A DNA stretch of 12,065 bases. Source: DATDRQ01 sp035291645. Lineage in GTDB: Bacteria; Chloroflexota; Anaerolineae; Anaerolineales; UBA4823. The notes beneath the pieces were generated by a model. The model was not told the origin of the DNA and made no database searches. It saw only the letters and a program-made list of their open reading frames with translations. The position numbers were made by a program, and so were the translations under genes. The DNA is taken from contig DATDRQ010000217.1 of the NCBI GenBank assembly GCA_035291645.1, forward strand, positions 1 to 12,065. The letters run 5' to 3'. This document shows, in pieces, positions 1-6,101 of the stretch; within the stretch, counting starts at the first letter, position 1; every line of letters starts with the position of its first letter.

Positions 1-1
1 C

Positions 2-106
2 AGCCCGGCGTTAAAAGACAGTGAAGGTCTTTCGTGGGAAATATTGCCCGGGGAATGTCGACCTCCAACAGAGAAGATATTTATCCCGATCCTGGTTCGT
101 AAATAA
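2..106 (+). CDS. C-terminal end of a secreted protein with an IFIPILVRK tail (5' truncated)
   Basis: The frame is open from the window edge to TAA at 104-106 and gives 34 residues. It contains LSWEILPGE and ends in KIFIPILVRK. The ending matches that of the next gene, which has FSWEVYPW and then DIFVPLILVRKN. The SWE(V/I) strand is where an Ig-like (He_PIG type) domain ends in that neighbour. I infer that this is the tail of a related secreted protein, perhaps a tandem paralogue with an SGNH or other enzymatic N-terminus that lies outside the window. Only the C-terminus is visible, so the enzymatic function cannot be stated. No terminator-like hairpin follows the stop codon. Confidence 0.65.
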   Translation, partial: SPALKDSEGLSWEILPGECRPPTEKIFIPILVRK

Positions 107-114
107 GGCGATTC

Positions 115-154
115 TTGACAATTCACCTCTGAAATCAGGTCAATTCAGGTAAAC
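115..154 (+). promoter_or_regulatory. Candidate promoter/operator upstream of the SGNH hydrolase gene
   Basis: A perfect TTGACA -35 box lies at 115-120 in the gap between two genes. The best -10 candidate with acceptable spacing is weak: GTCAAT at 139-144, 18 bp downstream and 3 of 6 matches. The weak -10 overlaps a tandem 10-bp repeat (135-154) and lies next to a small inverted repeat, CTGAAATCAG (129-138). That layout fits a promoter that needs an activator, but this is inference from sequence alone. Confidence 0.35.
135..154 (+). repeat. Tandem 10-bp direct repeat (TCAGGTCAAT / TCAGGTAAAC)
   Basis: Two adjacent 10-bp units share 8 of 10 positions, with the TCAGGT core at 135-140 and 145-150, one helical turn apart. 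The heptamer CAATTCA also occurs twice, at 119-125 and 141-147. Same-face tandem half-sites of this spacing are typical of response-regulator operators, but no regulator is identified here. Confidence 0.4.
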
Positions 155-202
155 TTTACGGACTGAGTTCGATTGGTTTAATCTCTCTTCTACGGAGAAC
201 TA

Positions 203-1342
203 ATGTTGAAAACCACGAGGCAGCCGGCCTTATCTTTATCGTTGAGAATATTTTTACTCTCCAGTGTGATCGGTTCTCTATTCCAGGTCTACCCATCCTT
301 CGCAGCGGTCCCAGAGCCGCAGGAAACTCCTGCGCCGCAAGATATCTGCAAAACTACTGTGCGGGTCATGCCGTTGGGCGATTCGATCACGGTTGGGAAA
401 TCTTCGGGAGCGACCGACTGGATTGCTTATCGTAAGGATCTTTGGAACAGTCTGATAGCTGCGAATTACTCGGTGGACTTCGTGGGCTCTCAGATTAATG
501 GGGATTCCTCCGGTTTTGATCAGGACCATGAAGGCCATGGGGGGTATACAGACGCCCAGGTGGCAACTTATATCTATAATAATGATCCAGATGGGAAGGT
601 GAACTGGCTATCAAAGAATCCCGCTGACGTCATCCTGCTGCATATCGGCACGAATAGTTTAGATGAATTCCCGGATGATGTAGAGGACATCCTCAACGAG
701 ATCGACCAATATGAAGCGGACACCAGCTCGCGCGTCACCGTGATCCTGGCGCGCATCATTGACCGGGTTCCACCTAGCCAGATGACTAATAAGTTTAATA
801 ACAACGTCGAAGCAATGGCTCAAAAACGCATCGATAATGGAGATGACATCATCCTGGCAGATATGGAGGATGACGCCCTGATTATTTATAAGTTATTTGA
901 CGATCCGGTTACCCCAGGTGATATGTACAATTATCTCCATCCTTACCACACTGGCTACACCAAGATGGCGGCCGAGTGGAAGCAGGCCATCGATGACCTG
1001 TACATGCAATGCAACACCGCGCCCGTGGTTACAAATCCTGGTAACCAGGTCTCCCGGGAGCGCGACCAGGTGAGCTTACAGATCGAGGCCTTGGATCCCG
1101 ATCCCGGGGATGCGCTGACTTACACAGCAGAACGGCTCCCGCCGGGACTTTCGATCGACGGAACCAGCGGCATGATCGGCGGCGCGATCTCCGCAGCGGC
1201 CTCTCAGGGCAGCCCCTACGCGGTGAGTGTGACCGTCTCCGATAACGGCAACCCCTTTCGAAGCACTGAAGTATCCTTCTCCTGGGAAGTCTACCCCTGG
1301 AGGGACATCTTCGTGCCCTTAATCCTGGTTCGGAAAAATTAA
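203..1342 (+). CDS. Secreted SGNH/GDSL-family hydrolase with C-terminal Ig-like domain and short sorting-like tail
   Basis: This is probably an exported esterase or deacetylase acting on a surface glycan. The start ATG has GGAG at 194-197, five bases upstream. Residues 1-35 form a signal peptide: a basic start, a hydrophobic core RIFLLSSVIGSLF, and cleavage near PSFAA. SGNH block I is PLGDSITVG with nucleophile Ser61. The block II glycine is in EGHGGYTD (about 113), block III is HIGTN (148-151), and the block V histidine is His246 in YLHPYHTGY. The acid usually three residues before that His is Asn243, although Asp240 is close by. The overall order resembles XynB-like SGNH esterases. Residues 273-363 (APVVTNPGNQ to SFSWEV) look like a He_PIG/cadherin-type Ig domain. 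The protein ends in DIFVPLILVRKN, shared with the upstream truncated gene. The hydrolase part is AT-richer than the Ig part. The substrate is unknown; an acyl or acetyl group on the locus polysaccharide is inferred from context. Confidence 0.88.
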   Translation: MLKTTRQPALSLSLRIFLLSSVIGSLFQVYPSFAAVPEPQETPAPQDICKTTVRVMPLGDSITVGKSSGATDWIAYRKDLWNSLIAANYSVDFVGSQINGDSSGFDQDHEGHGGYTDAQVATYIYNNDPDGKVNWLSKNPADVILLHIGTNSLDEFPDDVEDILNEIDQYEADTSSRVTVILARIIDRVPPSQMTNKFNNNVEAMAQKRIDNGDDIILADMEDDALIIYKLFDDPVTPGDMYNYLHPYHTGYTKMAAEWKQAIDDLYMQCNTAPVVTNPGNQVSRERDQVSLQIEALDPDPGDALTYTAERLPPGLSIDGTSGMIGGAISAAASQGSPYAVSVTVSDNGNPFRSTEVSFSWEVYPWRDIFVPLILVRKN

Positions 1343-1347
1343 CCGTT

Positions 1348-2601
1348 TTGAAGATCCTGTTTATCGTGCCCTACGTTCCGAATTTAATCCGGGTGCGCGC
1401 CTACAACCTGATCCGGAACCTGGCGGCGTGCGGCAACCGCGTGACCGTGCTCACCATCTGGACGGGGGAACAAGATAAGGATGACCTGGAGAGTCTACGT
1501 GCGCACGCTTACCAGGTGGAGGCTGTCCATCTGCCGGTCTGGCGTTCGATGCTGAACTGCCTGCGCGCGGTTCCTTCCGGCGTGCCTCTACAGGCGGTCT
1601 ATTCCTGGGATCCGGCTCTGTTGCGTAGAGCAGGCTCGCTCGTCGACCAGGCGAACGGGAAAACACCCTTCGATGTGGTGCACGTCGAGCACCTGCGCGG
1701 GGCTCGCTATGGTTTAGAAATGCGGGCGCAGGTCAACGCCCGCCAGACTCGGCTGCCGGTGGTATGGGACAGCGTCGACTCGATCAGCCTGCTCTTCCGC
1801 CAGGCGATGGTGCAGGGCAAGAGCCTCCTAAGCCGGGGGATCACGCGCTTCGAACTCGGGCGGACGGAGAAGTACGAAGCCTGGTTGGTGGACCAGTTCG
1901 ATCGAGTCGTGGTCACTTCGCAAACCGATCGCCTGGCGCTGCTCTCCCTGGCGAGCAAGGAGGATCAACCGGATCAGGTGCAGGTGCTGCCGAACGGGGT
2001 TGACCTGGATTACTTCAAACCCTCCCAGGATGTGAGGCGGGAGCCGGAAACGCTGGTGATCAGCGGGAAAATGAGTTATCATGCCAACGTAGCCATGAGC
2101 CTGCTTTTCCTGCAGGATATCATGCCGATCGTCTGGGCCGGGAGACCGGGGGTCAAAGTGAGAATCGTTGGGAAAGATCCTCCGCCGCAGGTACAGGCGC
2201 TGGCGGCGAACCCGAACGTCGAAGTGACCGGCACCGTACCCGATATCCGCCCCTATTTGCAGACAGGCACGGTTGCCGTCGCGCCGGTTGCCTACGGGGC
2301 AGGGATTCAGAACAAGGTATTGGAAGCGATGGCTTGTGGGACGCCGGTGGTCGCCAGTCGCCAGGCGGCTGCTGCTTTGAGTGCAGAACCAGGCCGCGAT
2401 CTGTTAACTGCCGAAAACCCCCAGGAATTTGCCAACGCCCTGTTGGGCTTGCTAACGGATGCTGCGCGCTGCGAGCAGATCGGACGGGCGGGACGCCAGT
2501 ACGTGGAGCGGTGCCACAACTGGTCAGACATCGCGGCCCGCCTGGAAACGATCTACACCCAGGCGCGAGACCGCACTCGACAGGCTAACCAGGCCTTGTG
2601 A
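1348..2601 (+). CDS. GT4 glycosyltransferase (group 1), similar to exosortase/EPS-associated sugar transferases
   Basis: This is a cytoplasmic or membrane-associated retaining GT-B glycosyltransferase that would transfer a sugar from a nucleotide donor to a lipid-linked glycan. The N-terminal Rossmann half begins KILFIVPYVP, followed by RVRAYNLIRNLA and FDVVHVEHL (108-116). The C-terminal half has VLPNGVDLDYF (213-223), VISGKMSYHAN and the donor-site signature GAGIQNKVLEAMACGTP (317-332), with Glu326 as the conserved second acid. The GxGIQNKVLEAMA form is the one I know from the family annotated as sugar transferase, PEP-CTERM/EpsH1 system associated (TIGR03087-like). The 417-residue length is normal. 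The start is TTG, five bases after the upstream stop, with no clear Shine-Dalgarno sequence and no in-frame ATG nearby. Expression is probably coupled to the SGNH hydrolase gene. Donor and acceptor sugars cannot be read from the sequence. Confidence 0.9.
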   Translation: MKILFIVPYVPNLIRVRAYNLIRNLAACGNRVTVLTIWTGEQDKDDLESLRAHAYQVEAVHLPVWRSMLNCLRAVPSGVPLQAVYSWDPALLRRAGSLVDQANGKTPFDVVHVEHLRGARYGLEMRAQVNARQTRLPVVWDSVDSISLLFRQAMVQGKSLLSRGITRFELGRTEKYEAWLVDQFDRVVVTSQTDRLALLSLASKEDQPDQVQVLPNGVDLDYFKPSQDVRREPETLVISGKMSYHANVAMSLLFLQDIMPIVWAGRPGVKVRIVGKDPPPQVQALAANPNVEVTGTVPDIRPYLQTGTVAVAPVAYGAGIQNKVLEAMACGTPVVASRQAAAALSAEPGRDLLTAENPQEFANALLGLLTDAARCEQIGRAGRQYVERCHNWSDIAARLETIYTQARDRTRQANQAL

Positions 2602-2644
2602 GAAGGCTTCACATTCGTCAAAGGATTAACCGAGGATAGCTGCA

Positions 2645-4324
2645 ATGGAATTGAAAAGAACTATTTACCCTTTACGGAGATGGTGGTGGTTGATCGTGAC
2701 GGCAACGGTTCTGGCTGCTTTTGCCAGTTTCATTGCCACGTTACGGCAGCCGCCGGTGTACAACGCCATTACAACCCTCATGATCGGGCAGGCGATCATG
2801 GATCCCAATCCCTCCAGCAACGAGTTTCAGCTCGGCCGCCAGCTGGCAGAGAATTATGCAGATATCGCTAACCGGGACCCGATCCGGGTGGCCACGATGG
2901 AGGCGCTTGGATTAAGTATCCTGCCGGACTATATCGTCACCCCGAACAGCCAATTTATTGAAATCAGCGTTACAGACTCGATTCCCGAGCGAGGACAGGC
3001 AGTTGCGAATGAATTGGCTCACCAGCTGATCCTGCTTGGGCCGGCGGGGGCCAGTTTGAACGGGCAAGGTCGCCAGGAGTTTGTCAACAGCCAGCTGGAC
3101 ACCATAGAGGCTCAGATCGAGACGACGCAAGAGGAGATCACCCGCCTGCAAGGCGAGTTAGGCAACATGGTCAGCGCCCGGCAGATCTCGGATACGCAGA
3201 ATCAGATCTCCGCACTGCAGAATAAGCTCACCACACTTCAGAGCAACTATGCCGATCTTTTGTCTACCACTCTGGCAGGCGCAGTGAATTCGCTCAGCGT
3301 GATTGAACCGGCGGGTTTGCCCTGGAGACCGATCGGGCCGAACCGGATCGCCACCGTCCTGCTCGCGGCCGTGATCGGTTTCGTGCTGGCCACCGCCGCC
3401 GCTTACCTGCTGGACTATCTCGACGATACGATTAAACTACCCGAGGACGTAAAACGGATCACGGATTATCCAATCGTAGGATACCTGTCGGACTGGGGGA
3501 ATGAGGTGGGGAACCGGGTGTTCGTGGCGGATAACCCACGCCACCCGGTGGTCGAGGGGTACCGCACGTTGCGCACCAACCTGGAATTCGCCAGCGTAGA
3601 CGAAGACGTCAAAACGATCTTCGTAGCCAGCGCCGACACGGAAGATGGGAAGTCTTCGGTGGCCTCCAACCTGGCGGTCGTGATGTCTCAGGCGGAGAAA
3701 AGGGTCATCCTGATGGATGCTGACCTGCGAAAGCCGAGCATCCATACCTTCTTTGGGATGTCTAACGAGTACGGCTTGAGTGAAATCTTCCGCGGCCGGT
3801 TGAGTATCGACGACGCCATCAAGGAATGGAATGGAGGACAGATTTCAATTCTGACCGCGGGTGATCCTCCGCCGAACTCTTCAGAACTGCTCGGCTCGAA
3901 GAGAATGAGCGAGATCTTGGTGGAATTGCAGGCGCGAGCCGATCTAATTGTCATCGATGGGCCTCCTTTCCTGGTCGCCGATGCGACGACCCTGGCAGCC
4001 AAAGTGGACGGTGTGCTGGTCGTGATCCGCTCTGGCTATACCCACGAACCGGGAGTCCGCTCGATGTTGCAGCAGCTTGACCGGGTTGGGGCGCGAGTCC
4101 TTGGCATTGTCATGAACCGGATGCCTAAGAGCCTGAGCTATTACGGAGGGGATCGATATTACGCTACTTATTACGGCATTGCAGACGAACTGGGAGAGGC
4201 AAATGTCGAGGAAACTCACGGTTGGTTGGATCGGATCACCTCTTTCACAGCTGGTAGAGGGAACAACGGCCTCAGGACAAACTTCAAAGAGAAATCTGCC
4301 GATGAAACCCGTGGCAAAGGATAA
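2645..4324 (+). CDS. Polysaccharide co-polymerase / BY-type tyrosine autokinase (Wzc-like, Wzz-CpsD fusion)
   Basis: This inner-membrane protein would control polysaccharide chain length and export through cycles of tyrosine autophosphorylation. Residues 1-260 form the Wzz part: TM1 at about 14-33, an extracytoplasmic region with coiled coil (about 146-205), the Pro-rich EPAGLPWRPIGP segment (221-232), and TM2 at about 236-256. The kinase part follows. It has EGYRTLR (304-310), the ExxRxxR oligomerisation motif, then Walker A in ASADTEDGKSS (328-338), Walker A' VILMDADLRKP (354-364) and Walker B LIVIDGPP (434-441). A tyrosine cluster, SYYGGDRYYATYYG (498-511), provides phosphoacceptors. About 48 residues follow the cluster, so it is not at the extreme C-terminus. 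GAGGA-like SD (GAGGA, 2632-2636) lies eight bases before the ATG. Domain order matches proteobacterial Wzc and cyanobacterial/Chloroflexota fusions rather than the split Firmicutes CapA/CapB. No cognate phosphatase is seen in the window. Confidence 0.93.
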   Translation: MELKRTIYPLRRWWWLIVTATVLAAFASFIATLRQPPVYNAITTLMIGQAIMDPNPSSNEFQLGRQLAENYADIANRDPIRVATMEALGLSILPDYIVTPNSQFIEISVTDSIPERGQAVANELAHQLILLGPAGASLNGQGRQEFVNSQLDTIEAQIETTQEEITRLQGELGNMVSARQISDTQNQISALQNKLTTLQSNYADLLSTTLAGAVNSLSVIEPAGLPWRPIGPNRIATVLLAAVIGFVLATAAAYLLDYLDDTIKLPEDVKRITDYPIVGYLSDWGNEVGNRVFVADNPRHPVVEGYRTLRTNLEFASVDEDVKTIFVASADTEDGKSSVASNLAVVMSQAEKRVILMDADLRKPSIHTFFGMSNEYGLSEIFRGRLSIDDAIKEWNGGQISILTAGDPPPNSSELLGSKRMSEILVELQARADLIVIDGPPFLVADATTLAAKVDGVLVVIRSGYTHEPGVRSMLQQLDRVGARVLGIVMNRMPKSLSYYGGDRYYATYYGIADELGEANVEETHGWLDRITSFTAGRGNNGLRTNFKEKSADETRGKG

Positions 4325-4591
4325 GCCACAGACCGTGATCTGTAACAAACCTGACCAAACCACGTTTATTCTAGTGGGAGATGGGCGCGACACAAGCGGA
4401 TCAAGCCGGATAGGTACCTTTCAAGGTCTACATTTCGAGCCTGGCGCGCGGTGGGGTGGATTTGAATATCCCTCCTGGAAGAACGGTAAGACGCCTGTAA
4501 ATATTGACCGCTTCTCGCAACAATTGTGGAGAGGATCCTTCCAAGGGTTGGTTAATGGATGACCAAACTGCGCGGTGTGAGTTCTTGGAGG
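4325..4591. other. Intergenic or 3'-UTR segment without a convincing gene
   Basis: About 267 bp separate the kinase stop from the terminator hairpin. Open frames cross it, but they start inside the kinase gene or run through the terminator, and their products show no recognisable family. Short inverted repeats are visible, for example TTGGT/ACCAA around 4553-4566 and CCAA-GGG-TTGG around 4544-4554, so the transcript could be locally folded. I recognise no riboswitch class, tRNA or JUMPstart/ops element. It may be a long 3' UTR, a small RNA ending at the terminator, or decayed coding sequence. Confidence 0.4.
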
Positions 4592-4622
4592 AAAAACCGG
4601 CCACAATTCTGGCCGGTTTTTT
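4592..4622 (+). terminator. Strong Rho-independent terminator
   Basis: A perfect 12-bp stem, AAAAACCGGCCA pairing with TGGCCGGTTTTT, encloses the 6-base loop CAATTC and runs into a tract of six T at 4617-4622. The A-tract on the 5' side means it could also stop transcription from the opposite strand. It separates the SGNH-GT4-kinase block from the following glycosyltransferase block. Confidence 0.9.
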
Positions 4623-4685
4623 CACTGGCATAGATTGGACGAAGTCTTGCATCTATCCTTCAAATGGCGACCTCACAGTGCAAGC

Positions 4686-6086
4686 ATGATGAATGCCCGA
4701 TCCATCAACTCCTTCGCCGCTGAGACCTTGCGCCCGCTGCAAGAGTACGGACTGCTAGCGGTTATCACCCTGCTGGCGTTATTCTTGCGCTTTTTCCGGC
4801 TGGGTGAGTGGAGTTTTTGGGGGGATGAAGTTTTTTCTCTTGGGACTAAACCGGACGGCTTCATCCAATCGACGACCAGCCTCCTCATCCATTGGGTCAC
4901 TGGCCTGATTGGCACGAATGAATGGAGCGCCAGGTTGGCGCCGGCTCTCATCGGAACGATTTCTGTCCCGCTGCTTTACATCCCGATTCGCAAACAGTTT
5001 GGCGCTCCTACCGCCCTGCTGGCCGCAGCCCTGTTAGCGGTCTCTCCATGGCATATCTACTGGTCCCAGAATGCCCGGTTTTATGTCCTGCTTCTGCTTT
5101 TTTACACGTACGCTCTGCTAGTTTTCTTCATCGGTCTCGAACAGGACAAGCCTCTGTATTTCATCGCCTCGCTCATCTTCTTTGGTCTGGCAGCCAAGGA
5201 ACGCATGCTGGCTCTCGCGTTTCTTCCGGTCAGCCTGGGCTACCTGCTGTGCCTTCAGTTCTTGCCTTTTGAACGGCCTGCGGGTTTCCGGTTGCGCAAC
5301 CTGGCGATCTTTTTCGGCCCGGTAATCATGCTGGGCTTGTTGTTCGCATGGCCTTTTTTACAAGATGTTCCCGGTTGGCTGCGCGGATTCTCTAGGATCA
5401 ACACTACCCCTTTCTGGCTTTTTTCAGGAACAGTCTATTATGTAGGTCTTACAGTGATCCTGATGGCAGCGACTGGCGCACTGTATTACCTGGGGAAGCA
5501 CAATCGGGCTGCTCTGTACTTCAGCCTGGGGGCGGGGGTCCCCTTAGGGATTATCCTGGTCACTTCGTTGTTTCAATATACGGCTAACCGCTACGCCTTC
5601 GTTTCCCTGACCAGCTGGATCATCCTGGCCGCAATGGCTGCCCGGGAGCTGTTTGCCCGGCTGCACGGGAGCTTGCGTATCTTCGCTGTTGGCGTGTTGG
5701 CGTTGCTGCTGTTAACTTCAATGAGCGAAGATATCCTGTATTACCAGTATCAAAATGGGAACCGCGAGAACTGGAGATCCGCCTTCGAATTTATTCAGGA
5801 GCAGCGGCAGGCCGGGGAACCAGTGGTGGTCGACCGGACCGAAATCGGGCGCTATTATCTGCAGGATGGCGTGGTCAGTTACCGCCAGATGGAACCGCAA
5901 GAAGCCCTCCAGCACAAGCGAGTATGGTTCGTCGAAGATATGAACGTCGCGGAGCTGTTCCCAGGGCAGCTGGCCTGGGTGAAGGAGAACGCTCACCAGG
6001 TAGCGGATTTCGACGTCCAGGCCAACGCGCGCCTGTTCAAGATGCGGGTCTACCTGTTCGAAAACACGGCGGGTTCCTCCCCATGA
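4686..6086 (+). CDS. GT39-type (ArnT/PMT-like) multi-pass membrane glycosyltransferase
   Basis: This is an integral membrane GT-C enzyme. It is expected to move a sugar from a polyprenyl-phosphate donor onto an acceptor at the outer face of the membrane. The first hydrophobic helix (YGLLAVITLLALFLRFF) is followed directly by FWGDEVFS, which holds the Asp-Glu pair (Asp47, Glu48) of the first external loop typical of the family. SPWHIYWSQNARFYVL is the other hallmark. About nine to eleven hydrophobic segments follow, and a soluble C-terminal part begins near NWRSAFEFIQEQ. The frame is open further upstream to a TTG at 4635, but that would start almost inside the terminator and has no SD. ATG at 4686 or 4689 is more natural, though its SD is also weak. 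The stop lies 15 bp before the next ATG. Being just after a terminator, the gene needs its own promoter or readthrough; I could not identify a convincing promoter. Confidence 0.85.
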   Translation: MMNARSINSFAAETLRPLQEYGLLAVITLLALFLRFFRLGEWSFWGDEVFSLGTKPDGFIQSTTSLLIHWVTGLIGTNEWSARLAPALIGTISVPLLYIPIRKQFGAPTALLAAALLAVSPWHIYWSQNARFYVLLLLFYTYALLVFFIGLEQDKPLYFIASLIFFGLAAKERMLALAFLPVSLGYLLCLQFLPFERPAGFRLRNLAIFFGPVIMLGLLFAWPFLQDVPGWLRGFSRINTTPFWLFSGTVYYVGLTVILMAATGALYYLGKHNRAALYFSLGAGVPLGIILVTSLFQYTANRYAFVSLTSWIILAAMAARELFARLHGSLRIFAVGVLALLLLTSMSEDILYYQYQNGNRENWRSAFEFIQEQRQAGEPVVVDRTEIGRYYLQDGVVSYRQMEPQEALQHKRVWFVEDMNVAELFPGQLAWVKENAHQVADFDVQANARLFKMRVYLFENTAGSSP

Positions 6087-6101
6087 GGCAGTTTATTTCG
6101 T

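Noticed and set aside
3944..4393. 149-codon minus-strand frame across the end of the kinase gene
   Set aside because: It is opposite the Walker B and tyrosine-cluster region, which is clearly coding on the + strand, and it resembles no family.
4504..4532. TTGACC box as a promoter for the GT39-type block
   Set aside because: No -10 element occurs at a usable distance, and transcripts from it would meet the terminator at 4592-4622.
4179..4562. + strand frame starting inside the kinase gene and running into the intergenic segment
   Set aside because: It overlaps the kinase in another frame for about 145 bp and its product shows no recognisable domain. A frameshifted kinase extension was considered, but the kinase is already complete with its tyrosine cluster.
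4635..4685. Upstream TTG start for the GT39-type gene
   Set aside because: It would begin about 13 bases after the terminator T-tract with no SD, and the added residues are not family-like. ATG at 4686/4689 is preferred.
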